This document shows positions 13,201-28,200 of a stretch of 64,000 nucleotides of DNA, piece after piece. The notes under the pieces are model-generated. The model was given only the letters and a program-made list of their open reading frames with translations. It was not told the origin of the DNA and made no database searches. The position numbers and the translations under genes are program-made. The stretch is from assembly GCA_014549065.1 (NCBI GenBank), contig JACDOX010000393.1, positions 205,542 to 269,541 of the forward strand, read 5' to 3'. The DNA comes from Cardinalis cardinalis. Its lineage: Eukaryota > Chordata > Aves > Passeriformes > Cardinalidae. Position 1 is the stretch's first letter. Each line of letters opens with the position of its first letter.

Positions 13201-16200
13201 TTATCCCTGCTCCCTGATAGTTCTCTGAAAAATCTCTCTACTTGCTGCCTTTCCCAAACATCCTTCAGAAGACCCCAGAGCCAGAAGTACTTCAGCCCAC
13301 CCAGAGCCCATCACTGAGCTACAGATCATGCCCTGATACTGGCTGACATGCTATACTAACCAAACATGATGGAAACAGCACAAAGGATTTTGATTTTACA
13401 ACTGTGAAGCTAAACAGCTGCCATGCACTCAACAAGAAGGATGTGTGTTATGTCCTAGGTGGAACATTTTGCCCAGTTCTGTTATCAGACACTCTGGTCT
13501 TTGAGACACAGCCTGAATGTAAGAGTCATCATAGCATCATAAAATGGCTTGGGAGCATTACAGACAACCAGACTGATTTAACATTTTGAAAGACCATAGA
13601 AATTAGGCACACTTTCATCCAGCATTCAAAGGTAGATGGTCATGGATAGTATTTTTGAGTCAAAATCCATGGTACATTTACATTCAAGGGAAATTCACAA
13701 AATGTTGTCCCAAAACATCCAGCATCCTTGCAGAAAAACCTTGCTCCTGGATGTGGTTTTAAATACCTCCAGCAAGGGACCAAATTAAACCTGCAGAGCA
13801 TTAACCCCAGGAAGTTCTCTATCCCCCAAGAAGACATGTGAACAGCTGCTTTCCTCACATCTCCATTCAATTCAAAGCCATGGGTGGACTCCATCCTTAT
13901 AGGAAATTGCTATCATATCCGAGTCCCCTTCAGGTGACCAGTTCCAGCTGGGGGGAGATGTAAAACAAGGGATTCTCCTAATACGACTACAGGGACAGGA
14001 ATACAAAACCAACCAAAGAGCAGCATGTGCTTAGAAATAGCTTTTTCCTTGTAATGGGCCATACCTGTCAGGTCACTTACTGACAGGAAAAACTACCATC
14101 CACAGCACTGAATACAGGATAGAGGATCTCCTGTTTGACCCAAAAAGCCATTTATCTGCATTTCCTGCTGCCATCAGACTGATGTGATAAAAGTTCAAAG
14201 GTATCTTTTGAACTAGGGTAGCAAAGGAAAATTTAAGCCTGGGAACAGAAACAGGCTGGGGAGAGCAGACAAGTCAGGAAACAGCTGCTGCTGGCTGAAC
14301 ATCCAGTTAGCAGACAGTGCCCTTGTGGCAACAGTGCTTGCCACCCAAGTTTACTGAAATGGCAAAAGACACTTTCTGAAAGAGAAAACCTTTATTCTGT
14401 TTGTATCAGTCTGGACAATACATTCTGTAAATCAGTGCATATATATAATTAGGAGAGGGTATGTGCTCCTAAAAATTTTAAAATACAACCAAAACACACA
14501 AGTGAAAAAGGCACAACCCTGAAACATTAACAAAAGAAAAAAATCCAAGCATAAGGGAACAAATTAATTCTTGACAAAACTGAAACATGGCTGATAGACT
14601 TCTGTCCAGAAAAGAATGTGGTCAAGTATTTAGAACAACTATGGTGTGTATATTCTATCACATTTTTTTCTCCATCTTTCTGCAACAAAAACATGTAGCA
14701 GAACTGAAAAAAAGTGTTTATCTTCTGCATGTCTGTGCATCATATTCATGCACATGTACACATACATAAACAAAATTATTCAAGAAAGACTTTTACATCA
14801 TCACTTACAGTAAAGAGCTAATGACAGACAGAGAAATAACTCTATATAAGTTTTGGGATATACATAATTAGAGTATTCCCTGAAGACATTTCCAGAGTCA
14901 ATTCATTTATACTTGTCCACAGACCATGAGAGACACACGCACATATGCATGAACCACTGTGCAGTCACTATGCAAGAAACAGACACCTGAGAAACTAGAC
15001 AAGGCAAAGGAGTGTTTGCTGGCAGGAAGGGACCATTCTCAGCACTTAGCCCACTGTCCAAGCCATACTTGGGAATCTCCTCCCAGGACATGCAACAGGA
15101 GAGCCACTTACCCACCCTAAGCTTTCCATGCATGTGTCCCAGCTCACCTTGGTGAAGAAGCCTGCGATCCCTGCCTGGCATGAACCATGCTCCTCCCCAT
15201 ACTTCTTCTTGTACTCTGGATGGAAGAAGGAAAGAAAACAAACTGTGGTCATCCCTGGCACAGCACACACTCTTCACCTGAGCCACTTATGTTTCTACTC
15301 ACACAGCCTGGAGAGACACCAGCATGCAGAGCTCCTGGGTTTTATCAGAGGATCAGCCACCAAGATGCAGCATGCAGCATACCCACCCTCATCAGGGAGT
15401 ATCGCAAGGAGCCAGCTGGGGAGGGAGGCCAGAGTGCCCCTACAGAGATGCTAAACAAGCAGAACCACAGCAGCATGAAAAGACCAGGAGCATCACTCCA
15501 GTAAAGGTGCATTAGAAGAGGCCATCTGTAGCAGATCACCACAGCTCAGAAGAGGGGAGCAAAAAGTGATGTACATCCCTGTGTGCCACAGACTGTGCTC
15601 TAGGCGGTTTAACTCTCAGGCCTATTACCTCAGAGAAATAAAGTGATATTCCCCTACAATGACAATCATCAAAGTGTCCAGAAGCATTTCTGGTGAGGGT
15701 GCTTCAGGACACAAGTTCCAGGAAGAAAACAGTGACTGAGGAAAAGACATGTGTTTCTACTAGATTAGACAACAGTCTCTTTTGCAGGATATTTATTTCT
15801 GCTGCTTTTCATGGCCACGTGCTTAGAGGTCCCAGTTCACAGGGAACCCAACCAGCACCCTACATCTTTTGTTTATGGATTTTACATAGCAATCATTTGC
15901 CCTCTCAAGCCTGAGGCATTTTTACTTTATCTTTTTGATGATGAGAAAATAAATATTTCTAGGAATACATGAAGTTCACGGTGAGGAGCAGGAAAAAGAG
16001 AAAAAAAAGAAAATCGCTTTCCACCCCACCCTAGTTCAAATATCTTCATCTTGGAAGTATTTGAAACTTACAGCTGGATCAGAGCCTTTCCAGTTTTTTT
16101 CCAGAGCATTATTTTGAAATATCTACCATACTATCACTACTTCCTGTATATTACAGTAATTCATGTTCAGAAACAATTTAACATATAACCTGATAACTGT

Positions 16201-19200
16201 GAAACTTTTTATACTTTTTTTATTTTAAGCTTCATTAATTATAATGAAATTGATGAGCAAACTGCCTCTCGAACCAAGCAAGTTCCTTTGAGTGGCATTT
16301 TGTCTTATTGAAGACCAGAAGGACTTAATTCTAAAAAATGCTGCCTGCTTGCAAAATATTTTATGTAGACGTATGTACACACACACACCATTCTCCCTTT
16401 TGTACTACATAGATCCTCTTCCTAACATCATAAAGATGTTCAGAATTTCAGACATTTGCTGAGGTCACACCAGTTGCACAGGGAGAAGTTCAGCTGGAGA
16501 CATCATGCAGAATAGAGACTTGATCCACAAATTACAGTCCAAACGCCCAGCACTCTTGGCCAAGGTAGGGTCCTGCCAAAGTGATATGCATCCCAGCAGA
16601 CCAGAAGCACAGCTGGGTCTCCCAGTGGTAACCCATGTAAAATGACAATTTCACTGAGAACTGAAGCTCATATTAGCCCATAGCTATTCAACAAGTGTTG
16701 GGGTTCTGAACTGCTAACTCTCCACATACAGATTCTCCAGTACTTGCCTGGGTAAAAATATTTTTCTATCAATGTGAACATTTTTTTCATAAAGAGAGCC
16801 AAGGAGGAGAGATTCCTCCCTCCAGCATTTCCTGAAAAATAATTCTGTGCATGTCCTAAAAGCCGTGCATTCACTATAACAAGATCCCCACCCTTGCATG
16901 ATGCAATGAGGAAGGTCAAAGCCCATTCAGAATTAAATTTGGTGAAAGAAATCAAAGCTAACAAGAAGGGCTTCTTCAGATACATCAACAACAAAAGGGT
17001 ACTAAAGAAAATGTAGGTTCCACTGCTGAGTGGAAACAGGGACCCCTTGCAAGAGAAATTGCAGAGAAGGCTCAAATATTGAATGGCTTCTTTGGTTGCC
17101 CATTTTGAAGTCTGGGGTGACATTTGCTTTCTTCCTGTCTTCAGGCTCTATTTGCTTCAGTCTTCACTGCCAAGGCCATGACATTTCACAAGTGGAAATG
17201 TAAGCATGGAGGCCCAAACACCTCAGGCATCGGGGCTGTTTGAGAATTTACAGCTCTAGTGACACAGAGGAGAGATCAGCACACCAATTTTAGGGGGAAT
17301 CGAGATATAGTCCTCCCCAACAAGCCAGCAGCCCAGTACAGCCCAGACACTGGGCTCCTGGATTTCTACCTAACCCTTTCAGCACAAAACTACCCCTTCT
17401 TATCTGCTCCCCTTAGTCCCATCTGCAGTGATGTACACCTGCCTCCACATCCAAGCAAGATCCTTTCCACCCGTGCATCCATGGCCAAGGGGTGCCAGTC
17501 ATCCTAGATGGTCACATCCCAGCATCACAGACCTCTGTCTGCTCCCTAGAGCCACTCTGCCTCTCCCAAGCAATAGATGAGCTCAAAAAGGGATGAAACC
17601 AAGAAGCAGCCAAGATTGCTTCTACCTCACCTCTACTTCAGTGCGTGGTAGCGACACATGTCACTCATACAACATAGGCAGCCAGCCAGCCATGAAGTAA
17701 AGCAACCAACTAGATGGACATTGTGCAGTTATTGTATCAGCTCACAGCTTTTGTATGCCTAAATAACAACCTTTGCAGGACATTAAATTTATTCGTTTTC
17801 ACATAGCTCCAGGCAATAACTGCAATCAAGGGCAAATTTGTTATTTCTACACTTCTTTATTCTTTCTTGTCTCCCTGCCTACTGCTGTGCATTCCTGATT
17901 ACAGGGACTGCAAGCCATGAAACTGCTGCAGCAACAGCTGACAGCAAAGCAGCATGATAAGGTTGAGTCTGGAGGAGGTTGCAGCCTGTGCAACTTTGAA
18001 GATGTGCCATGAACAATACATACAGGGAAAAAGAGAAGATGGCAGTGGTTTGCAGCCAGGATGATCTCAGGTTACAAGAAAAGTGAGACGGAGGACGGAG
18101 TAATTGCATAAAACAACACACAAGGAAAAAGAATAAGCTTTGATGTGCAACAATTCTGAAGGTAAATGCCCCCGAACTTTTTCTTTGAACAAAACTCTCT
18201 GCCAGTCTCTAAGCAAACTAGAATGCCATAACATAAACTAAGCTACAGAGTACAATACAATAATCTATCATCCTCAAAGATGTAAAATATCACATGCACT
18301 GAAAGCTTTTTGTTTCCTATATTACAATGTTTCACTACTCCAGGAAGAAACAGTAGTAATCTTTCTGACCTAGCATTGTGATACTGAGTTGCCACCACAA
18401 AGCAGGGATGTTTTGATGGTTCCCAGAAAACCAAATGTGGTTTGGACCCATGGGAAAAATTACTTTTTGTTTTGGATGCAAGGAATATGAGCATGTGCTA
18501 TTGCCCTTGCTTACTAACCAAAGGGATCATCAGTCTTCCCCATTTCCACAATCAATTCCTACCACAAAGGAGTAGGAAACCATTCCAGCTCTCCTCATCA
18601 GCTGGACTGCCTGTCACAGTACACACAACCATCCTTTTTTGTAAACCGAATGCATTGGGGGAATGAAGAGGCAGCTCCCTTTTTTGGAAAGCCATTTAAA
18701 CTATGGAAAAAATAACCAACTGAAAGTATTGCCTGAAAGACTGCGGCCCCATAAAGCAGCTATACCACATCCAGCCCATCTAAACCAGATTAGTTCCTAC
18801 TCAGAGAGANTGTATTTAACTATTAAGTTTGTTGCTGTGTTCTAATTATCTCTCAATTCCAGACTTCTGTCAGCCCTTTCAGGGAAGCCAGGCAAGAATA
18901 AAATGGATTGAGACTACTATGCTGTTGCACCAGTGCCATCTAGTCAGGAAATTTCCATTTTCTCCACGGATGGACACTGATGTGCACTCAGCTGGCCTGC
19001 ACCCTTCACCTGTTGAGGCTTATCGTCTTATCTGCACTAAAAACAAGGCTTCTGGAAGCAGGCACGCTACTGTCTACCCCTATTTGCACATGGTGAGATC
19101 CAGAGAAGGATCTTGTTGGGCAAAGGCATGTGTCCTAGTGCAGGGTTTGCAGCCACAGGTCTGGCAGCCTCCCAGCAATGGCCACAGAGGCTGTCAGTGT

Positions 19201-22200
19201 AGAAGCACTTCAGACTCGATGCTTTGCACTAGCCATTTATCAGTGTCAGTGGAGGAAAATTATTCTGCTCCTTTGAGAAAGTGAAGGGAAAAAAGTTACA
19301 AGGATGAATGCAAACTTATTTCACAGCAAACCTTAAACAATGAACTCCTCTGTCTGATACACACAGCTATCTTTCTTGGAGCTTGTTTTACTGAAATTTA
19401 AAGAATCAGGAGTAAACAAATGCAGCCATTCCTTGTGACACTGTGATTTCATGTCTGATGTGGCAGGGGGCTGCATGGAAATCAGTCCCAAACTTTCAAT
19501 TTTCACCTTACTATGCAGTGAAATTAAGCCAGCATAGTACTGCATCAACCCTGCCAACTTTCCACTGGCTGCTCTACGTGTACTAGGCCCACACATTTCT
19601 ATTTTTTAGCAATTCCTGGCAAATATCCTGTCAGATTAACAGCAGCTTTACTCCAAAAACATGACGCATAGATTAACACAAGTGATTCCTCTCTTCCAGA
19701 AACCACATCCCCACCATGGCTTCAGGCAGTGCAGGAGCAGTAACAAAAGCTCAGAGGGAGCTCCATTGGCATTCCTGCATGTGCACAATGTCCATAAAGT
19801 TAATATCAGATGATTTGCAGTGTATAACATCAGTGTGAGGCCTTATCCTGATTTTGCTGACACTAACAAGGAGGGCAGAGAGGCAAGGAAGGACAAATAC
19901 AGTAGAACAGTACTCACTACAGGAAGGCTTACATAGCTTTTATGGACTCTGCTGCACAGCAGCTAGCATGGCTGGTACAAGTTCCTCAAAACTTCTCACG
20001 TATCAAATAATGACCAATTTCAGGGCAGGAAAACATCAATGCAGAAGTATATGCCATCTCCAAAAGGTGTGTAGGTTTGCAATGGCAGATTCCTAAGCAA
20101 AGCCCAGAGGAAGGTTTGCAATGGCAGATTCCTAAGAAAAGCCCAGAGGAAGGAGCCACCTCAGAGCAGTGAGCATGAAATGAGCACAGTTCTGTCACAG
20201 CCCTGGCTTTACAGGCCACCAACCTCGGACCTGGCCACTCGATAGCAACAGAGAAACTTGCTGGGACATTCACTGCCTTATCCCTCTCCAATTTACTAAT
20301 GCCAGCAGCAAGCCTGCTGCTGGCTGCTGCCAGCTACAGACAGGAGGGCAAACGGTTAAAAGCAAATAAGTAAAATCAGAGGTCTTCCCCACAACAAACC
20401 CTGCTGTATTTTGTCCTCCAAACTCGCCCACTTCCGCAGGCTCCTAGAATGAAGAAATGAAAGGAAGGAAGAAGCAAGGGTGCTTTCCCCAAAACATTCC
20501 TCTCAAGGCCTAGAATCTTAGGAGATATCATATCTTCTACCTAACAATATGTTTGTGCCTCTTATTCAGTTAATTGCTTTTGGCCAAGGAGACTCTGTCT
20601 TCTGAAGTCTTTTAAAAATGAAAACATGATGTAAAAGTTTCACATGCACTAGAGAAGGAGAAATTAAAATGATGGCACGTGGGATTTGGTGCAGAACCAA
20701 AAGGCACAGCCGTCCATGGCTCAGAGCTGAAGCCCTCCTCCCTCTGTATCCACCTCAAACCCAGACGTTAACACAGCAGCAACTTAATATAAATTGTTGC
20801 AAAGTACCCCAAAGTGAGGAAAGTAACTCTCCTCCCTGTCCCACATCCCAATCCTCTGATACATGACAATATAAAAATGGAAGCGTTTCCATAAGATAGG
20901 CAAACTGGTTCATGATTGCAACATAATTCAGAATTTTTATTCCATGTCACAGTGAAGCACAAAAGGCCAAGCTCATAGCAATATCTTCTTGTTATTTACC
21001 TAAGGGGAGAGCTGCTGCCTCAAAACACAATTCAGAAACTTTCTATTCCTCCAGTAAAGTGCAACCATGCACTTTACCAGCCACAGAATTCAGTCATTGT
21101 GCTATTCTGCCAAGTTCATCCAAAACCCAACCGCCACCACAGCTGGGCCACGAGGCAGTCACATATTTTTAAAAAAAAAAAATCAGTACTGAAGGTTACT
21201 GTATTATTAGAAGCATAGCAAGGGACATTATAAGCTCCACTTCTGGCCTGACTCCTTACCTTCATAGCAGGGCAAGAGCTTCCTCCCTTTGGACTGCAGG
21301 TCAGGAGGAATGATGTTGCAGAAGCCATGGGGCAAGATGTACTCTGTCTCATAGTAGATGTTTTTCCAACGGTGTGCACATGCCTAAACAGATCATATAA
21401 CATGGGTTACTGGCCCAGAGTCAGCGGAGAGCACTCTGACCAAGGTAAAGCATGCATGAACAGGACCACTCAGCATCACCTTCATCCCGCAAATCCATTG
21501 TACTCTCCTTACATTCCACTGTTTCTGAAGTATCTTCTCATTGTTACCTTCTGCAGCTCAGGACATTGTCTGACCTGGCAGCTCAGATCTCAGCCTTCGC
21601 ATGTATATAACNAGGAAAACAAGAAGTCTCAGAGCCTACACTGGAAATTTCAAAATCTCTGACTGTGCATGAATCCTTGCAGACAGCAAAGCTTTTCTAA
21701 CTAAAGATGCACCAACAGAACCCAGCAAAAGGTGAAAAATTGGAATAAAGACACTGAGAACACTCAGAATGCAGAACCACCAAATAATGCATTTCTGAGT
21801 CAAAGGTTGGTTTCTACTGGGAAAGGCAGCTCTGTGTTCTGGTGATAGATGTGCTGAGCCTTGCTCACTGGTAGTGAATTTAATTGAAAATACCAAGGAT
21901 TTTGTAGCAACAAGAGTGGCAACATTAGCCAAGGTGCGGACAAACTGCAGAGATTTATCGTGAAGAATGAGATCATCCTGAAAAACAGGACTCACCAGAC
22001 ACTTGCTCAGTACAACTGCCACACACAGGCACACATGCAAGCAATGTAGAGCCTGCTCAGAACCCATTTGCTCCAAAAACTAACACTGCATTGCTGCCAG
22101 CCAAACCACAAGTTGGCTTCTGCTCAGGATTTATTTGGAATAAAAGAAAAGGAAATCTGAAACAACAATGGCTTTGAACTTAGCACATGCCAGACCATAT

Positions 22201-25200
22201 CTCCAGCTGGTCTGAGTCTACACTTAAGTCACTGTAGATGTGTCAATTTATATAATTTAAGGCTTAACTCCATGCCAACAGACCAAGCCTCTATGCTACA
22301 AATCATCTCCTCCAGATGCCTTCATCTTTTCCTGGATACTTTGCATCAACCCCCTTCACAAATCCCATATTTGACTCCATCCTCTCCAGATGAGATACCC
22401 TGTCTTCTTCCATTTCTGTGTGCTACCCCACTTTTCTGCTTCAGCACCTCAGAGCTGCCCCCAGGAGCATCTCAACATTGTTAAAAATTATATCCACTCA
22501 TAAAGCAGGCACAGCTGTGTCACCTCTCCACTAAAGGACATAGGAAGTGTATCGGCCACTGAGAAGCTCAAAATTCAATCCAGCCACCAACAGATTTCAA
22601 TATACTTATGTCCAGAAAGACATAAATAGGTAATACCACTCTCAAAGAGCAAAATAAGTTGTGCAAAACCAGCTCTACTGTTAGCAGTGTTACATTTGAT
22701 ATTTATTGTTTTCCTAATTTCCTGTGCCCAAAGAGAGGCACATATTTCCACATATGGCTATCACTAGGGTCAGTGAGGGGCTCTGGGGGCTGCAGAAAGT
22801 TTTGCACCACATTGCACACTGCAGGCTGCCATCTGTGATGCAAAAAATCCTTCTGAGGGGACTCAGCTCCACAGCCAAATGCATGTGAGAAGTACAATGA
22901 GGAGCAGCTTTGGAGACTCCTGGATGCACTTTGAGGAGGCTCAGTTATGATTTCCATCCCCATGCACTACTCATTCAAAATTCAACAGCAACAGAAAACC
23001 AACATGTGAAACACTCATTTTCAGCAAACCAGGAAATAGCTTCTCTCCTGATGGATCTGTGAGCACAAATATAAACAGGCACAACCGTTGCAAAGACAAT
23101 GCCATAAATACACATACCATTACAGCAACAGAANTGTCAATTCCAACTCTGGATATAAACTCAAATGGAAACAGGCCAAGAGTATTTTTTAAAATTTTGG
23201 AAATATAAAGGATTGTGGTATTATAAATTCCTTGATATTTTATATTTCAGAAACTGCAAGACACTCACATAAATTAGCCTACTAATTAATCTCTCTCAGA
23301 AGAGTACAAACAACGGAGTCAGGGGGAACAGGAGCATTTCACCACAAGCAGGTGGCTTTGCTCAGGACTGAGGTGCAGAAGCCAAGAAATATAAAATAAT
23401 ATAAGGAGAGAAAAAGCTGCTGCTGGGTAAGAAGTATGTTCAAAATCAACTGGAGGCTATGGGCTCAGTCTAGCAATTCTGGACACATTTAAACCAATCT
23501 GTTAAGTCTTGAGTTAATGACCACTTTTCTGTACCTTCATCACAATGCGTATTCAGGCACGCTATAGTTCACCACTGACTGCCTTAGTCTGCAAACCTTC
23601 AAGGCATGAACTTGTTACCTGAGTTAGTGCTTCCCCAGACTTCCTCGTGCCACTGCTACAGAATTTGACATTTTTACCATGGACAGGAGTCCAGCAGCTC
23701 TTCTTCCTCCTCAAAACTCATTTCTCTGTAGCCAGACAACCAGCACATTTGTCTCTGTACCACAACACACCTGATTTTGTTCTTTTCTGTCTTCTCAAAA
23801 GCATTTAGAGTTGACTACAACAACTGTCACTGTATCATTCAACGTTGCCAAGGCAAGGTGATGTGGCTACATGCTTCCTTTTCTGGCAGCAACAGCACAT
23901 GTCTGAAGAGGTCTTTGGAACAGAAGTGAGTCACCTGAATTTGAGGCAATTGCAAACAACTGGCAACCGCTGCACCCTGTTTTTAGAGGCAAGTTATAGG
24001 TAAGTCAATGCAAGTTATAGGTAAGTTCCTGTGCAATAAGGAAATCATCAGCATACTTGGGCGCTCAGCAGCTGCTGCTGGGGTACAGGTTCCAGCTCTA
24101 TCACAGAACAGGGGAGAAATGATGCAAACCCTTGAAGCAAAATAAAATGCTTCTGAGCAAAGCAAGATGAGGTATCTATTGATGGCCGACACTGCAGTAC
24201 TGCAATATAATGAATAGGCCATTTCAGAACTGCTGACACTTGGCTCTTCTGCATATTGTCGCAGCCACCAGCTTTGCTCCACAGGAAGAGCAACAGAATG
24301 ATGGAAGTGGCAGGTATTTAGGAAGAGCAAAACTGAAGGATGTGGCTTATCTCCCAGTCACAATGCAACACCCCTCGTTCCTCTCCCAACAGAAGTAAAA
24401 GGAGGAAATTTGCTGTTTCAGTTTGGAAAGAGCGGGCAATCTCAAATGTATTATTGCAGTACTGAGATTAATGCAGACTGACTGACAGTGTATCCAAGGA
24501 CAAGAAACTTTCTCATTCAATCTCACTCCTACATTTGTTTATAACTTNGCTGTTTGATGCTTTACTATTTAATCCATCACACAAACACCAAATTCTGGTT
24601 TAGTAACATCCTAGCACAATATGGGCTCAAACAAAATCTACCTTTTACCAAACACCAACTAAAGCCCTCTGGCATGCTCCTCACCTTCCCTACTGCCCTG
24701 TTGCCATCGTAGCTGGTACTCTTATCAGGCAACTGGGGAAGGATGATAAGAAAAAATTTAGGCCACTAAGCAGCTACAAAGCAAAAGCATAAACTTCTTT
24801 ATACAACCCACAATTAAACTGTGTGACTAGTTAATCTAACACAGGGTACCAAGCGCATGAATATTTCACACAGGCAATTACATTTGTTTATGGAACAAAA
24901 AAACAACAATCCACCCAGGGCTACTGACCAGAAAGATATTACTCTGACTTAAAGGAATTCCTGGAGGGGATGCAGTAAATATAGCTGCAATGTCTGACAA
25001 TATAAACTCTACACATTCCTAACTAAAGAAACACACTCATGTTATCTAGCAATTAAAAACCAAACTGGCAAATACAGCTATGAACACATATTCAGACACA
25101 TCTTCTCAGCAAACCAGTTTTTCAAATGGGCCTCAAAGAAAAGCTACATTTTAAAGAAATGCTAGTCCTTAAAATTAGAAGAGCACATGTATGGAAAACC

Positions 25201-28200
25201 ATCTGTGGAAAAATCACAAATCTTTTTCAGCAAAAAGTTATCAAAACAGAGAGCAACAATGACCTGAAACATCCAGGTAATTTCCTTCCTCAAAGAAATT
25301 TGTATGCATTCATTTCAGGCTCTGTTTACACACAGATGCGCACAGATGTATAATTAATAGTTTAAAATTTTGGTGATAAATAATAATGAGAATTATATAA
25401 TTAAATATTCTCCAGCATCTGCACATGGTCTTCATGGTGAGTGGCAGCATAATCTTGTCAGAGCCCTGGATCAGGATTTTTTTAAATCAGTGTCACTCGT
25501 GGAGACATTTTACCACCCTAACCTGCACTGAAATAAGCATGCTACCAGCTGTGTATTTTACTTTACCTACATTTCACTTTTAACCTGCTTTATGTGTGAA
25601 ATTTCTACCCNCTCAGACTAATGCAAGACCGCCCATGTCTCTCACCCTTGTAGCCTCCATTCAGCCAGGTGGCACCCACCTTGGCAGTTGCTTGGCTTTT
25701 TGCCCTACCAGCATTCCCTTCAATTACTGCTTCTCTCTAGGGAGAGGACCCCTAAGCATCAGCTGCAACCTGTTTCCCTTTGAACCAAAACACACAAAAT
25801 CCGCCATTCTTAAAACATAATTTGGACAAGAAATTAAGAGCTGCCTTAAAAAATGTGTTAACAAGCTTCTAAAAATTAATTAGGATGAATGTCAACCTGA
25901 TGACTGGACAATGAAAAGGAAGTCTCTCAAGGGTAGTGTTATCCTGATAAATGCAAGTTACTCCTCAGTTGTCATACAGAACTGAGCATACACAGCACAG
26001 GATACACCCTGAAAATATGAATTGCACACACTAGCATGAATACCTTGAATGAATTTTATCCTCTGTTGTATATATTTACAGTGTATTTTATTTATGTCCC
26101 TCTTTCTCCCTTCCTCCTCTAGTCCTGAACATGTTTAAAACACCTAAGAAAAGTAAAGGTAGCCCCTATCACACTTACAAGGTATACACCAAGAGAAATG
26201 AGGCAAAAAAATATCACAATACTGTGACAGAAAGGTATTAAACCTACCTGTTTGCCCACAGGGAAGTTGGTGCACAAGGATTTGGGGCATAAGCATCTGT
26301 ACCCTAAGCACAGGGTTTTTAAAAAAAGTCTTTGAGGGAAGCGGGTTTGTCCTCTTGCCTTTTACAGGTGATTGGTACAGTAATCACTGCACAAGATCTT
26401 TCTCACTAGCAGCTTTTTGACAGTTTAATGTTCCATACAAGGGCAGTCCTCTATATCATTGGAAAGATGGGGCCAACTGAAAGTTTCCTATTCACAAACA
26501 GTGCTGTTTAGAATTAGACTGCTGTCAAGGCTACCCTGATACAACCTTGATATTTGCCTGCCACATATAATACGCACAACACTTTGCTGCAAAATTCTTT
26601 TTATTTCTGTTAACTTCCCTGCACACACACTCACTCAGGTACAGTCAGAACCCAACCATGGATCTATGTACAGGCAATAAATGTAAAATTATAATGTAAA
26701 ATACCCACCCACTCATTCTAGAAAGGGTTTTGCCCAGGACTCTTTACAATATCACAGGAAAAGTTTCGCAATGAAATATTGCATATCCTAAGGATCATAT
26801 CTGCTCTCCTTGTCCTGTCCATGTGCATAGTGACCGCACTGAAAACAGTAAGTCAATCCACACACAGTTAAGACATCTCTATCTGCAACTCTTCTACCTT
26901 CTCAATAGGAAATTAATATAGATAAATGAAAAATATGGCCACAAAGAGCAATTTACATTTTTCCTTGTAAATTTTCAGATGCAATTCATATGCTCAAGGA
27001 AAATGTATGCTTTCATATTTCCTACATAAACACAGGAAAACTACAAAAAGAACAAATTAGTAGAATACCTCCCAGACAAATTACATTTATGCAGTTCAAA
27101 GATATAAATCCTCAGATTTAGGAGGAAGTCCTTGGCTGACACAAGTCAGGTGTGATGGCTTGGAATCCTCCCTCTATAAATCATGTCCTCTGGCTGGGGT
27201 TCACTTCTGCTTGAAGAAAGGGACTATAGAATCTGCTGCCTGGACTCCGTCAGTCACTGCCAACACAATCCTGATGTGCTTAGTCAGGCAGCAGCTACAT
27301 TTTTAATGAGATCAAAGAATAGCATGGACTTACCAGCACACTTCCACCAGCCTTTGGCTGCCTAGCTAGGCTCACACCCATCCATTCATCATCTCTATCT
27401 TCCTTACAAGTCTTTCCACAGAGCATGCCCCGAGAATTGCCTACAGGAAAAAAGGGAAAGGCAGCAAGGCAAGGAACGTGAGTTTTAAATACCTACCAAA
27501 GAATCCTGACAAAAAAAGATTTCCCATCAAACATTTGACAATGCTTTTCTTTCCCCCTGCATCCTGATTATTTATTAGCTCTTGAATGCATTAACTGGGG
27601 CAATGTTTTCACTCCTAAGTGGCACCATACACATAAACAGCTGAGGACAGACCCTGTCCCCAATAGCCAGCAGCAATGACACTATGTTCACAGCCCTACT
27701 TAAATGAACCATCAAACCATTAAGTCAATGGGAGAGGTATCAGATTGCCTCCTGAATGCAATCTTGAAAATGAGATCGGGGCACTTAAAAAAAAAATGAG
27801 GCTGAGATCTATAGTCCTGTCAGGCAGCACTCATGAATCCATGACAACTTACAATCTGATAGAGGACAAACCATTTAGCCAAAAGGCTGTCTTAACACAT
27901 GTAAACTTCATAAACAGAAATTCTACTTAGTGTAAGTATAAGATGAACAATGTCTTATTGTATAAAGGCAGAAAAAGCAACATGTCAGCAAGAAAACCAA
28001 AATATTAAAATGCTTCATTCTTTACCATCACTACCCAGCAGAAGTTCTAGATCATAATTTTACTTCAGGCCTCCACCTTCCCCTGCCTGAGACAGTTCAT
28101 CAGAGTAACTGAAGTCAACTCTGATCCCATGCAATGGCATACAAGCAGTCTCACTGGGACCACTTTAGTACAAAAAGTAAACTCAAGAAATTATTTGCTG

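Larger units (their letters stand above)
15216..21259 (-). other. ITGA9: ITGA9 intron 4
   Basis: About 6 kb. It contains a CR1 fragment (16895-17180) and a 39-bp tandem duplication (20074-20151). The plus-strand frame at 18829-19284 has no recognisable domain. Confidence 0.85.

Noticed and set aside
18829..19284. 151-codon plus-strand frame in ITGA9 intron 4
   Set aside because: Low-information composition and no family resemblance; considered chance.
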